From Streptomyces resistomycificus (lineage in GTDB: Bacteria; Actinomycetota; Actinomycetes; Streptomycetales; Streptomycetaceae), in NCBI RefSeq assembly GCF_001514265.1, contig NZ_KQ948989.1, forward strand, positions 682,001 to 746,000: a stretch of 64,000 nucleotides of DNA, read 5' to 3'. The notes beneath the pieces are model-generated. The model did no database searches and was not told the origin of the DNA. It saw nothing but the letters and a program-made list of their open reading frames with translations. This document shows, in pieces, positions 46,650-56,900 of the stretch (its first letter is position 1; the number at the start of each line of letters is the position of its first letter). Both the position numbers and the translations under genes were made by a program.

Positions 46650-48296
46650 GTGAATCCCACGACCAAGGCGAACGCGCCGCATGACCGACGGGCCGCCACG
46701 CTCGTCATGGCCTGCGTCGGCGTGTTCGTCGCCTACCTGCCGGTGACCACCGTCTCGGCCAGCCTGCCCGCGATCCAGCGGGCCCTGGGCGCCTCGACCT
46801 CCGAGCTGGCCTGGGTCTCCGACGCGTTCGTCCTGCCCATGGCCGCCCTCATCCTCACCGCCGGGGTCTTCGGCGAGGTGCACGGACGCAAGAAGGTCTA
46901 CCAGGCGGGTCTCGCCCTCAGCGGCATCGGCGCCCTCGTCGCGCTGTGCGCGCAGAACGTCCAGGTCGTCTGGGCCGGCCAGGCGCTGGCCGGACTGGGC
47001 GCGGCGGCCCTGATGCCCACCACCCTCGCCCTGATCAGCCACGCGGTGCCCGACCCGCGCGAGCGCGGCCGGTTCATCGGCCTGTGGGCCACCGCCCTCA
47101 CCGCCGCCCTGGCCCTGGGCCCGGTCATCGCCGGCACCGTCCTCAACCACGTCGACTGGCGCTGGATCTACCTCCTGCCCGTGCCCGCGTCCCTCCTCGC
47201 GTCGGCCTGTGGCGCGAAGCTGCTGACCGACTCCCGCGCACCGGGTGTGCGCCGACTGGACTGGCCGGGCCAGATCACCGCCGCGCTGACGATCACCGCC
47301 CTCGTCTACGGGATCATCGAAGGCGGCGCCGCGTCCTTCTCCGACGTCAAGGTCATGGTGGCGCTGTCGACGGCCGCGGTCGGGGCCGTCGCCTTCGTGC
47401 TGGTGGAGCGGTCCAGCGCCGACCCCATGCTGGACCTCACCCTGTTCGGCAGCCCGGCCTTCACCGCCACCACCCTGATCGCCATGATCAGTTTCCTGGG
47501 TCTGATCGGCTTCTTCTTCGCCCTCAGCCTCTACTTCGGCCTGGTCCAGCAGCTGTCCACGCTCGACGCGGCCTGGCGCCTGCTGATGGTGACCATGGTC
47601 CCGCTCGTGCTGGGCGCCCCCGTCGGCCGCCTCGTACACCGGGTCTCGCCACGGCTGCTCATCCCCGGCGGTCTGCTGGTCGCCACCGTCGCGCTGCTGA
47701 CCCTCACCGACATCGGTGTGCACACCTCCTTCGGGTCGCTGGCCTGGCGGCTGGCCCTGCTCGGCCTCGGCATGGCCTTCGTCATCACGCCGATGACCGC
47801 CACCGCGGTCAGCTCCGTGCCCTTCCACCAGGCGGGGATGGCAGCCGCCGGCAACAACGCCTTCCGGCAGGTGGGTGCCGCGCTCGGCCCCGCCGTCCTC
47901 GGTGCCCTGCTCACCACCAGGGCCGTCGACGCCCTGCCCGGCCACCTCACCGACGCGGGCCTCAGCGGCCGGACCGTCCAGCACGTCACGACGCTCGCCG
48001 AGCAGGGCGGTATCGGCGCCGTCGGCGGGGCCGACCTCGGCGCGGACACCCCCCGTGTCCTGGGCGCGCTGTCGGAGGCGTTCCTCGACGGACTGCACCT
48101 CTGCCTGGTCGTCGCCGCCGTGCTGACCCTGCTCGCCGCAGCCGTCGGCGCGGTGCTGCTGCGCCGCCCGACGCACACGGCACCGCCCGCGATCGTCACC
48201 CCCCGCCCGGGGGCCGCCGGGGAGAGCCCCACCGGCACCCCGGCCCAGGGCCATGATGACGCCGGCTCCCTGGCCGGCAGCCACTCCGGCGGCTGA
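46650..48296 (+). CDS. DHA2-type MFS drug exporter, 548 aa
   Basis: About 14 hydrophobic helices. MFS motif A between helices 2 and 3 (GEVHGRKKVYQAG) and antiporter motif C (LGPVIAGTVLNHVDWRWIY). Proton-driven efflux of drugs or metabolites. GTG 46650 with AAGGGAG was chosen; the 41 codons upstream look non-coding. Followed by two hairpins and an Lrp-type regulator in the same direction. The C-terminal ~45 residues are hydrophilic and low-complexity. Confidence 0.93.
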   Translation: MNPTTKANAPHDRRAATLVMACVGVFVAYLPVTTVSASLPAIQRALGASTSELAWVSDAFVLPMAALILTAGVFGEVHGRKKVYQAGLALSGIGALVALCAQNVQVVWAGQALAGLGAAALMPTTLALISHAVPDPRERGRFIGLWATALTAALALGPVIAGTVLNHVDWRWIYLLPVPASLLASACGAKLLTDSRAPGVRRLDWPGQITAALTITALVYGIIEGGAASFSDVKVMVALSTAAVGAVAFVLVERSSADPMLDLTLFGSPAFTATTLIAMISFLGLIGFFFALSLYFGLVQQLSTLDAAWRLLMVTMVPLVLGAPVGRLVHRVSPRLLIPGGLLVATVALLTLTDIGVHTSFGSLAWRLALLGLGMAFVITPMTATAVSSVPFHQAGMAAAGNNAFRQVGAALGPAVLGALLTTRAVDALPGHLTDAGLSGRTVQHVTTLAEQGGIGAVGGADLGADTPRVLGALSEAFLDGLHLCLVVAAVLTLLAAAVGAVLLRRPTHTAPPAIVTPRPGAAGESPTGTPAQGHDDAGSLAGSHSGG

Positions 48297-48378
48297 CCGC
48301 TGACGTACCGGGCCCGCGCACCAGCGGAACGCCGGCCCGGTACCGGCGCCGTCCGTGGGGACGGGCGCGGCGCCTCAC

Positions 48379-48415
48379 CGGGGCCCGGGATCACGCAGGA
48401 TGGTCCCGGGCCCCG
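48379..48415. terminator. Strong hairpin, 12-bp perfect stem, after the MFS gene
   Basis: CGGGGCCCGGGA pairs with TCCCGGGCCCCG around a 13-nt loop. A weaker hairpin (TACCGGGCC/GGCCCGGTA at 48306-48342) precedes it. It separates the exporter from the Lrp gene. Confidence 0.72.
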
Positions 48416-48489
48416 TCGCGCGGCGGGAGCCGCAGGCGTTCCCCGGTCTCGACGGCCGGCCGCCACCGCCCCGAACCAGGAGGGTCACC

Positions 48490-49464
48490 GTGGACTCCCA
48501 GCCTCTCGACGAGCTGGACCTGAAGCTGTTGCAGGCCCTGCAACTCGACGGACGGGCACCTTTCAGCCGTATCGGCGAGGTGCTCGGAGTGTCCGACCAG
48601 ACCGTGGCGCGACGCTTCCGGCGGCTGCGCACCACGGCTGGACTGCGGGTGGTCGGCATGGTCGACGAGAGCAGGCTGGGCCGCACCAGCTGGCTCGTCC
48701 GGCTGCGCTGCACCCCCGACGTGGCCGGACAGCTGGCCAACGCCCTGGCCCGCCGCTCCGACACCTCCTACGTCGACCTCATCTCCGCCGGCACCGAGGT
48801 TCTGTGCGCCATGAAGCCCCGCAGCCGGGAGGAGCGCGACGAGCTCCTCTTCGACCGACTGCAGCGCACGCCGCGCGTCATCTCCGTCAGCGCCCACTGC
48901 CTGCTCCACAAGTTCTACGGCGGCCGGCTCGGCTGGCTCGACAAGATCCAGGCGCTCTCCCCGCACGAGGCGGACGCGCTGCGTCCGTCCCGGCTCGAGC
49001 CGGACGACGCGATCATCGGCCTCGACGCGGACGACGAGGCCCTGACGGCCCTGCTGCGCCGCGACGGCCGGGCCACGTTCAGCGAACTGCAGACCGCGAC
49101 CGGCCAGTCGGAGTCCGTCGTCAAGCGACGGGTGGAACGGCTGCGCGCCTCGGGAGCCCTCTACTTCGAAGTGCAGCACCACCGTGAGTCCGTCGGCCTG
49201 GACGTCGGCGCCATGCTCTGGCTCACCGTCGCCCCCTCCGCACTGGCCGACGCCGGCCGGGCGCTCGCGCGACACCGCGAGGTCGGTTTCGCCGCGGCGA
49301 CCACGGGCCAGGCCAACCTGGTCGCCTCCGTCGCCACCCCCGACACCGGCAGGCTCTACCACTACCTCAGCGAGAAGATCGGAGCCCTCCAGGGCGTCCA
49401 GGCCGTCGAGACGACTCTCACCCTGCGCCAGGTCAAACAGCTGACGTACGAACCGACCCGCTGA
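48490..49464 (+). CDS. Lrp/AsnC-family regulator, double-domain form (324 aa)
   Basis: Twice the usual length: two HTH segments (LQLDGRAPFSRIGEVLG... at ~10-50 and LLRRDGRATFSELQTATG at ~188-220), each followed by an AsnC-type ligand/dimer domain. This tandem architecture is known in actinobacteria. GTG with GGAGG 6-8 nt upstream. Likely amino-acid-responsive; it may control the MFS exporter before it or the IclR gene after it (59 bp gap). Confidence 0.9.
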   Translation: MDSQPLDELDLKLLQALQLDGRAPFSRIGEVLGVSDQTVARRFRRLRTTAGLRVVGMVDESRLGRTSWLVRLRCTPDVAGQLANALARRSDTSYVDLISAGTEVLCAMKPRSREERDELLFDRLQRTPRVISVSAHCLLHKFYGGRLGWLDKIQALSPHEADALRPSRLEPDDAIIGLDADDEALTALLRRDGRATFSELQTATGQSESVVKRRVERLRASGALYFEVQHHRESVGLDVGAMLWLTVAPSALADAGRALARHREVGFAAATTGQANLVASVATPDTGRLYHYLSEKIGALQGVQAVETTLTLRQVKQLTYEPTR

Positions 49465-49523
49465 CGCGGACCGCCGACCACCATGGGCTTGCCCGCGCCC
49501 TCCCCCTGACGCACGCTGGGGGT

Positions 49524-50282
49524 ATGGGTGCGCAGGAGGGCCCCACGCTCATCACGTCCGTGCAGCGGGCCTTGCGGCTGCTGGAGGTGGTGAGCGCGCA
49601 CGTGAACGGCGCGCCGGCCAAGCAGCTGGCGCGCGAGGCGGGTCTGCCCCTGGCCACCGCCTACCACCTGCTGCGGACGCTGGTGCACGACGGGTATCTG
49701 CGCAAGCTGGACGACGGCGGGTTCGTGCTGGGCGACAAGATGCAGACGCTGCAGACCATGAGCCGGGGACAGGCGATGCTCAGCCGGGTGCGCCCCACCC
49801 TCGCCGCCCTGCGGGACGAACTCGCCACCGCCGCCTACCTCACCTTCTACGAGGAGGGCGAGATCCGGGTCGCCGAGATCGTCGACGGCCCCCGGGCGCC
49901 CCGGGTCGACCTCTGGGTGGGGTTCGAGGACGCCGGGCACGCCACGGCGCTGGGCAAGTCCGTGCTGCGGGAACTCGACGACGAGGCCCGCAAGGACTAC
50001 CTCTCCCGGCATCACCTGGCCGACCTCACGCCACGCACGATCACCAGCCTGCCGGAACTGGTCCGGCAGTTGGACGCCTCACCCCTGGCTCCGGCCGTCA
50101 CGGACCTCGAGGAGTACTCCCTCGGCACGGTCTGTGTCGCCGTGCCCGTCTACAGCGGGGACACCCTGGGCTCGCTCGGCGTCTCGTTGCCGGTCGGCCG
50201 GCGCGCCCGGATCGAGGAGGTCCTGGGGCGGCTGCTTCCGACCGCGAGCCGCGTCACCAGGAGCCTGTCGCTCACTATCTGA
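49524..50282 (+). CDS. IclR-family transcriptional regulator (252 aa)
   Basis: N-terminal winged HTH (TSVQRALRLLEVVSAHVNGA, LARE-type helix, TAYHLLRTLVHDGYLRKLDD) and a C-terminal GAF-like effector domain (GHATALGKSVLRELDD, YSLGTVCVAVPVYSGDTLG). IclR proteins commonly sense small carboxylic acids; the nearby sugar-acid dehydratase pair (42.6-45.7 kb) is a plausible target. Ribosome site is TGGGGG-like just before the ATG. Confidence 0.93.
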   Translation: MGAQEGPTLITSVQRALRLLEVVSAHVNGAPAKQLAREAGLPLATAYHLLRTLVHDGYLRKLDDGGFVLGDKMQTLQTMSRGQAMLSRVRPTLAALRDELATAAYLTFYEEGEIRVAEIVDGPRAPRVDLWVGFEDAGHATALGKSVLRELDDEARKDYLSRHHLADLTPRTITSLPELVRQLDASPLAPAVTDLEEYSLGTVCVAVPVYSGDTLGSLGVSLPVGRRARIEEVLGRLLPTASRVTRSLSLTI

Positions 50283-50382
50283 AATCCCTCTTCTTGTGGC
50301 GACCGGACCTTTCCTCGTTTCCTGGATGAAAGGGGCATCTCGGGAGTGTGCCCCGTACACAGGTGAGGACTGCGGACTACAT

Positions 50383-51609
50383 ATGAGCCAGGCCCGAGAC
50401 CGTGGTGGCGAGCACCAGCCCATACGGCCGTCCAGGCATGGATCGGCCCGTGCCCGGGCCTCGGCCCGCAGGCGCGCCGCCGCGCACCTGACGGCCGGAA
50501 CACCCGTACTGCCCGTGCTCGTCGTCTCGGTCATCGCGATCGTCGACCTCGTCGGCGGGGCGGGCATGATCTGGCTGCCCATGCTCGCGGCCGGACCCGC
50601 GCTGGCCGCCACCACCAACGGGCCGCGCGGCGTCTTCTGCGTCGGCCTGATCGGCGCGGCGCTCGGCGCGAGCCTCGGGGCACGGGACGGCATTCCGGGC
50701 CCGGAACTGGCGGCCGTACTGTCCGCCCTGGTGGCCGTCACGCTCGCGGGCGGCCTGGCCAGCGCGATGCGCGGGCGCCGTGAACGGGTGCTCGCGGACG
50801 TCCGCTCGGTCGCGGAGGCAGCCCAGCACGCCCTGCTCAAGCCGGTACCGGCGACGGTCGGACCGTTCCAGGTGGCCGTCCGCTACAGTGCCGCGGCGGC
50901 GGAGGCCCGTATCGGCGGCGATCTCTACGCACTCATGTCGACCCCGTACGGAGTGCGGCTGATCGTCGGCGACGTGCGGGGCAAGGGGCTGCCGGCCGTG
51001 GGGACCGCCGCGCTGGTCACCGGTGTCTTCCGGGAGGCCGCCTATGACGAGCCCGATCTGCTCGCCGTCGTCGACCGGATCGAGCGGAGCCTGGCGCGAA
51101 ACCTCGGCCACGACGACTTCGTCACCGCCATCGTCGCCGGATACCCGGAGGCGGGGGAACTGCAGATGGTGAACTGCGGACACGCGCCTCCGCTGCTGGT
51201 GCGAGGTTCCGGAGACGTGGCGGCGGTCGAGCCCACCCATCCGACCCCGCCCCTCGGGCTGCGCGCGCTCTCCGACCAGACCCCCCGCCTCCAGTCGCTG
51301 CCCTTCGCCGACGGGGATCAGCTGTTGCTGTACACCGACGGGGTCACCGAGGCCCGGGACCCCGGCCGGGAGTTCTACCCCCTCGTCGACGGACTGGCGC
51401 GCCATGTGTCGGACGACCCGGCGGGCACCCTGGGCGCGCTCCACGGCGAGCTGCTGGACCATGTGGGCGGGCGCCTACACGACGACGCGGCGCTGCTCCT
51501 GATCCGCAAACCGACCGCCGACGAGGCGGCCGTCCCCAGGACGTCCGCTCCCAAGTCCGTTGTCCCGGCGGGCCGTTGCGCCGGAAGCTCCTCCACGGAG
51601 ACGGTGTGA
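50383..51609 (+). CDS. Membrane-associated PP2C-type (SpoIIE) serine phosphatase, 408 aa
   Basis: Residues ~37-130 contain two to three hydrophobic helices (VLPVLVVSVIAIVDLVGGAG, GVFCVGLIGAALGASLG). From ~165 a SpoIIE/PP2C catalytic domain follows: RIGGDLYALM, VRLIVGDVRGKGLPAVGTAA, MVNCGHAPPLLV, LLLYTDGVTEARDPG and a final HDDAALLLI, with the metal-binding aspartates in place. Such enzymes dephosphorylate anti-sigma antagonist proteins. There is no sensory PAS/GAF domain. The start ATG 50383 leaves the membrane part intact. Confidence 0.92.
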   Translation: MSQARDRGGEHQPIRPSRHGSARARASARRRAAAHLTAGTPVLPVLVVSVIAIVDLVGGAGMIWLPMLAAGPALAATTNGPRGVFCVGLIGAALGASLGARDGIPGPELAAVLSALVAVTLAGGLASAMRGRRERVLADVRSVAEAAQHALLKPVPATVGPFQVAVRYSAAAAEARIGGDLYALMSTPYGVRLIVGDVRGKGLPAVGTAALVTGVFREAAYDEPDLLAVVDRIERSLARNLGHDDFVTAIVAGYPEAGELQMVNCGHAPPLLVRGSGDVAAVEPTHPTPPLGLRALSDQTPRLQSLPFADGDQLLLYTDGVTEARDPGREFYPLVDGLARHVSDDPAGTLGALHGELLDHVGGRLHDDAALLLIRKPTADEAAVPRTSAPKSVVPAGRCAGSSSTETV

Positions 51610-51640
51610 ATCCTGTTGCGGATGTTGCAGACTTGGCCGC

Positions 51641-52423
51641 ATGAGACGCATGAGGAAGGCCGCTGCCGCCCTGTCGGCCGCAGCGGCCGTACTGATCGCG
51701 ATACCCCCCACCACCGCCTCCGCCGCCCCTGTCCCGCACGCCACGTTCGTACGGGAGAGCTTCGACCGCCTTCCCCTCGGCCCGGTCACCGCCGGCCGCG
51801 GCTGGACCACCGACACCGCCGACGGTTCGCTGACCGTCGAACCCAGCACCAGAGGGCACGGCCGCGAGCTGCGGCTGCGCACGGAGGGCAACGGCCGTGC
51901 CTTCCTCGTCCTGTCCGACCTCGCGCCCGCCCACAACAGCTTCTGGGCCCGGCTGAGGCTGCGCGTGGCCGACTTCCCGACCGCCCCGGACTGGGCGCAC
52001 TGGACCATCGCGGAGGCCGCCGGCTCCGACACCCCCACGCTGGTACGCCCGCTGGGCGGGCAGTACGCACCCACCGACCAGGGCAACTTCTGGGGTGTCG
52101 GTTCCGACCTGGGGCCCACGGGCGACTGGACCGCGTGGAAGACCTCCGCGCCCGCGAAGGCCGGGACCTGGCAGTGCGTCGAGTTCCACCTCGACGCGAC
52201 CGACAACCGCGTCACCGTCTATCTGGACGGCAGGGAGCAGTCAGAGTTGACGGTCTCCACCAAGCAACACGGCGGAACCGGCGACGACTTCGTCTTCCCG
52301 CGCTTCGACACGCTCAAGCTGGGCTGGCAGCTGTACCAGTCCGGCCCCACGCCCTCCGCGTACGACGTCCGCATGGACGACGTGGCGCTGAGCAGCAAGC
52401 GCGTGGGAGGGTGCGCCCCCTGA
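51641..52423 (+). CDS. Secreted Cip1-like protein (260 aa)
   Basis: Sec signal peptide (KAAAALSAAAAVLIAIPPTT, cleavage near residue 30 after ASA). The mature part is a beta-jelly-roll of the type seen in fungal Cip1 and related lyases: FVRESFDRLPLGPVTAGRGW, ARLRLRVADFPT, WQCVEFHLDATDNRVTVYLD. Cip1 is co-induced with cellulases and resembles polysaccharide lyases; activity unproven here. ATG at 51641 or in-frame ATG 51650; no strong ribosome site. It converges with the GH43 gene, across a strong hairpin. Confidence 0.75.
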   Translation: MRRMRKAAAALSAAAAVLIAIPPTTASAAPVPHATFVRESFDRLPLGPVTAGRGWTTDTADGSLTVEPSTRGHGRELRLRTEGNGRAFLVLSDLAPAHNSFWARLRLRVADFPTAPDWAHWTIAEAAGSDTPTLVRPLGGQYAPTDQGNFWGVGSDLGPTGDWTAWKTSAPAKAGTWQCVEFHLDATDNRVTVYLDGREQSELTVSTKQHGGTGDDFVFPRFDTLKLGWQLYQSGPTPSAYDVRMDDVALSSKRVGGCAP

Positions 52424-52438
52424 AGAACTGCCGCCGCA

Positions 52439-52473
52439 CGTCGGTGGGACGTCGTGGCGACGCCCCACCGACG
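52439..52473. terminator. Bidirectional hairpin between convergent Cip1-like and GH43 genes
   Basis: CGTCGGTGGG/CCCACCGACG forms a 10-bp stem enclosing an inner CGTCG-TGG-CGACG stem. It lies 16 bp after one stop and 9 bp before the other, so it can end both transcripts. Confidence 0.8.
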
Positions 52474-52481
52474 CGGACCGG

Positions 52482-53978
52482 TCACTCCCCTGACGGGGCG
52501 GTCAGCGGGACCCCCAGGGCCACCGGGGTGCCGAAGTCCGGCGTGCCGTCGGCGTTCCAGGTGAACTTCTGCGCTCGCGTGGAGCGGTTCATGTCGCAGC
52601 CGCCGCTCGCCGAGCTGTTGGCGTGGTAGACGATCCAGTCCTCGGTCCCGTCGGGTGACTTGAAGAAGCCGTTGTGGCCGGGGCCGTACACGCCGTTGGC
52701 GTTGGACCGCTGGAAGACCGGGTTCGGCGACTTGACCCAGGACGAGGAGCTGAGCGGGTCACCTCCGTTGTAGGTGAGCATGCCCAGCTTGTAGTCGGGT
52801 GTGGAGCAGTGGCTCGCGGAGTACACGATGAAGGTCTTTCCGCCCCGCTGGAGCACCTCGGCGCCCTCGTTGACCGCGCCGCCCACCGTCTCCCAGCTGT
52901 AGGTCGGGGTGGACAGCACCCGGCGGGTGCCGCTCGCCGTCCACGGGTTGGACAGCGGTCGGATGAACATGGGCTGCGAGCCGTTGTAGAAGGTGCCCAA
53001 CAGATAGAGCTGACCGTTGAGTTGGAGGATGCCAGGGTCCAGCTCCCAGGTGTTGTCCTGGGTCGGGTCGAGCAGGTCGGCCTTGAAGGTGTAGGGCCCC
53101 ATGGGGTCCAGGCCGGCGCTCTCGAGCACGTGGATCCGCTGGGTGCCCAGGTCGTACGGCTCCCGCCCGGCCGTGTAGTAGAAGTACCACCGCTTCCCGT
53201 TGGGGCCGTCCAGCAGGTGGAACTCCGGAGCCCACATCGTGCCGGCCCCGTTGGGCCGGGTCAGGTTGAAGATCACCTGGTCGGTGGCGGTGGCGAGTCC
53301 CGCCAGGGTGCTCGCCTTGCGCATGGTGACCGCGGAGTTCCAGGTCGTGGTGGCGAGGTAGTAGAAGCCGTCGTGGTACGTCAGCCACGGGTCGGGGCCG
53401 CGCTGGGAGAGCGGGTTGGTGAACGTGCCCGGGCCGGTGCCGCCATCGGTGAATCCGGGCAGCCGCCACACCCTGCCGTTCGCCGAACCGCACGGCAGCT
53501 GCACCAGGCTGGTGTTCGAGGCCGACGAACCACCGCTCGGCGCCACGCACTTGCCGGAGCTGACGGAGACCAGGTGGAAGGTCTTGTCGGTTCCGCTCAC
53601 CGCCACCGGCGCGAGCCGCCACCGCTGGTTGCTCCCGCCGTGGCAGGGCCACTGGATGATCGCCGCGTTGTCCGCCGTGGACGCTCCGTGGACGTCGACG
53701 CACTGACCGGACCGGGTGGTGATGGTGTAGGTGTCACCCGTTCCCGACACCGGAGCGAACCCGAGGTTCTGGTTCGTGCCGGTGTCACACGTGAAAGCGC
53801 GCAGCTGTGTTCCGTTCGCCGACGAACCGCCCGGCAGGTCCAGGCAGTTGCCGCCGTTCTGGTTGACGCCGGTCGAGGTGAACGTGACGGCGGCGGCAGC
53901 GGGTGGCGGCGCGACCAGGAAGGCGACCGCCAGGGTGAGCAGGGCGATGAGTACGGACAGACTTCTGGACCGGGTCAC
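52482..53978 (-). CDS. Secreted ricin-type lectin + GH43 alpha-L-arabinofuranosidase-like protein (498 aa)
   Basis: Signal peptide (LSVLIALLTLAVAFLVAPPP, cleavage near residue 34). Residues ~40-170 form a ricin-B/CBM13 lectin with QxW-type repeats (NQRWRLAPV). Residues ~180-495 are a GH43 five-bladed propeller: catalytic base Asp in GPDPWLTYHDGFYYLA, the middle Asp region in TWELDPGI, and acid Glu in GGAVNEGAEVL. Usual action is removal of L-arabinose from side chains or oligosaccharides. The GTG at 53978 overlaps the TGA of the upstream 1,091-aa hydrolase gene (GTGA), so the two are co-translated. Subfamily not decided. Confidence 0.92.
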   Translation of the reverse strand: MTRSRSLSVLIALLTLAVAFLVAPPPAAAAVTFTSTGVNQNGGNCLDLPGGSSANGTQLRAFTCDTGTNQNLGFAPVSGTGDTYTITTRSGQCVDVHGASTADNAAIIQWPCHGGSNQRWRLAPVAVSGTDKTFHLVSVSSGKCVAPSGGSSASNTSLVQLPCGSANGRVWRLPGFTDGGTGPGTFTNPLSQRGPDPWLTYHDGFYYLATTTWNSAVTMRKASTLAGLATATDQVIFNLTRPNGAGTMWAPEFHLLDGPNGKRWYFYYTAGREPYDLGTQRIHVLESAGLDPMGPYTFKADLLDPTQDNTWELDPGILQLNGQLYLLGTFYNGSQPMFIRPLSNPWTASGTRRVLSTPTYSWETVGGAVNEGAEVLQRGGKTFIVYSASHCSTPDYKLGMLTYNGGDPLSSSSWVKSPNPVFQRSNANGVYGPGHNGFFKSPDGTEDWIVYHANSSASGGCDMNRSTRAQKFTWNADGTPDFGTPVALGVPLTAPSGE

Positions 53979-56900
53979 GGGCTGTACACCTTCGCTTCGA
54001 GGAGGCCGACGGAGTTGGTGCCGTTGCCGGTGAGCAGCACCCGTAGACGTGTGCTGCTCGTGGCGGTGAAGGTGACGGTGTTGTACTGGTTCCTGGCCAG
54101 GGGGTAGCCGCTCGCACCGGGCACGTCGACGTAGGCGCTGCCGTTCCAGTACTGGAGCTTCCAGGAGGCGGGCATGTCGATGCCCTGGTCGTCGTCGAAG
54201 AAGTACACCTCGGCCTTGCCGAGCGTCTTGGCGGACGGCCAGGTCAGCTCGGCCCACTGCTGCCCGGTCTCCGGCCAGGTGCCCCAGCGCGGGTTGACGG
54301 TGTCGTTGGACGAGGTCGGGTCGAGCCCGTCGTTGACCGCGCTCACGCTCTCCCAGGGCGAGGTGTACGAGGCCGACGCCGTCGCCGACGTGGCCTGGTT
54401 GGCCGGTGGCTGGACGCCACCCCGGTGGAAGACCTTGACCTCGGTCAGGCCCGTCCTGGCTCCGGAGGCGTGGGTGGCCAGGACCCGCACCCGCCCGGCG
54501 CTGACCGCGGGGAACTGCACGACGTTGTAGTTGGCCCGCGGCGTGGCCGGACTCCTGGTCTGGCCGGGCACGCTCACCCACGAACTGCCGTTGTGGTACT
54601 GGATGGTGTACGCGGACGGCGCCCGGTAGGCGGTGCTCGCCGGGCGGCTGTCCTTGAAGTGCAGGCGCACCTCGTTCAGGGTGCGGGCGGTGCCGAAGTC
54701 CAGCTCGTACCAGTCCTGGCTGTCGGCGGAACCGCCGGCGCCCCAGAACGGCTCGTTCGTCGGGTAGCCGTCGACCGCGCCGGAGACGGTGCTGCCGGAC
54801 CCGGTGTGGGAGGCGGACGCGGTCGCCCCGGCGGCGAGGTTGGTCAGGTCGGCGGTCAGGTCGACGCCGGCCTTGGCGAGCATGTCGACCATCCGGGGGC
54901 TGTCCTGCACGACCTGCTGGGGGGCCTTGAGGCCGGGGACGGCCGTGCGGTGGGTGACCGTGCCGCTCGTGGTGACGTCGCCGGTGGCCGGGTCCCAGGT
55001 GAAGGGCACCAGTGAGCTCACGGTGGCGGCCCGGCTGCCGTTGACGTAGATCGAGTAGCCCTGCGGCACACCCGGGTAGCGCACCACACCGTCGGCCGGG
55101 TCGTCCCAGACGACGGACAGGTCGGCACCCCGGTAGCGGATGTTGTTGACGGTGAAGTGGCTCCAGCCGATGTCGATCGGGGAGAGCTCGACCTTGGCGT
55201 CGTTGCGGGGCCGCAGACCGGCGACGTCCTCGATCACCGTCCAGTTGCTGCTGCCGAGGATGTTGTGGTGGATCCAGGAGCGGTAGTCGATCGTGCTGCC
55301 GTTCCAGTCGGCCCAGAACTCGTTGGCGTCGGGCCACTGGGTGTTGCCGCCGACGTACTGCGCCCAGGTGTTCCAGTACAGGAGCTTCTTGTAGTCGGTC
55401 GCGTTCATCCAGGAGTTGGGGTAGTTGCGCAGCACCGAGGAGTACAGCCGGAACTGGACCGTGGAGTTGATGGTGGAGAAGTTGTTGGAGCCGGGCTCCC
55501 CGGCGTCGGCGGCCGCCTTCTTGTCGACCTGGTTGGCCGTGTAGAAGGGGAAGACCGGGTACTGGGCAGGGTCGTCGTACAGGCGCAGGGCCTGCTTGTA
55601 CGTCGTGGTGTCGGGGACGGCCCCGACGGAGAACGGGTAGTAGTTGTTGATCTCCTTCCAGGGCACCCACTCGTTGGTCGACTTGAGCCGGTGCTCGAAC
55701 AACCGCCGGTCGGGGTTCCACAGCACGTTGACGATCGCGTCCTTGATCTGCGCCGCGAGCGTGCGCATCTCGGTGGCCTTGGCCGTGTTGCCGCTCGCCT
55801 CGTAGGCCTGCGCCGCGGCCAGGGCGCCGCTGTACTGGTAGGCGGACTCGGCCCGGTCCATGGTGCCGGGCTTCCAGTGGAAGGAGACCGCGTCGGCGTC
55901 GTTGCCGGTCAGCGCGCCCCAGTCGTACTCGATGAGCTTGTTGTTGTCGTGGTCGTAGTGGGCGAGCTGACCCTTGACGTCGCCCTCCGCGTAGCGGGCG
56001 AGGCTCGCGGCGATCGCGGGCTGGCCGCCGTGGATCTGGTAGCTCTTCCAGGCCGCCTCCGCGATGTACTGCGTGTAGCTGTTGGACCAGTTCTCCGGGT
56101 CACCCGGATTGTCGAGGAAGCGGCCGCCCTTCGACGTCTGGCCCACGCTCAGCCAGTCCCCGTACGCGTAGGCCGGGTTGCGCAGGTACTTGAGGTCGTC
56201 GATGTGCATCGGCTGGGTGAGCGCGATCGCGTTGTTGTAGCCGAGGACGCCTTCCGTCGAGGTCGGGAACTGGAAGGTCTGGCCGGGGATGTCCGCGTCG
56301 AGGCTGTTGAAGCGCATCAGCCACCAGCGGTAGTAGATGTTCTTCTTGATCGCGGGTTCGGGAACGTCGATGTACGGCACGTTCTGTGCCCACCACAGGT
56401 TGTAGGCCTTGACGTGGGTGGCGAACGCGGTCGCGGGGGAGTAGCCGGCGTAGGCGTTGTAGTCACTGAGGGACTGTGGGATCTCGTCGGCGACGAAGCC
56501 CATCACCACCTTGACGGTCACCGTGGCTCCTGCCGCGATCGTCACGGACCGGTTCAGACCGCCGTTCGAGACGGCGAACCCGTCGCCGGTGAGCCGGGGG
56601 CGCAGGGTGGTCAGGTTGTTGTAGGTGTTGACCTGCCCGGTCAGCTCGCTGCCGGTGCCCGTGGTGGCGTACGGCGACGTCGCCCGCAGCTGCAGTGTGG
56701 TGGACCCGCTGCCGTTGTTCCTGATCGACAGATTGGTGACGGCGACGTTGTTGTCGGTGACGAACTTGGTCTGGTCGATCGTGACCGAGCCGCCGGTGTG
56801 CACGCTCTTCCAGTGGCTGGGCGTCTGACGGCGCTGGGAGACCTGCTCGGTGAAGGTGCCCGGGGAGACCGCGACCGTGTAGGCGTTGTTGTCGTTGACG

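Noticed and set aside
46623..48284. 553-codon minus-strand frame antisense to the MFS gene
   Set aside because: Gly/Asp/Gln-rich shadow composition; the plus strand has clear transporter motifs.
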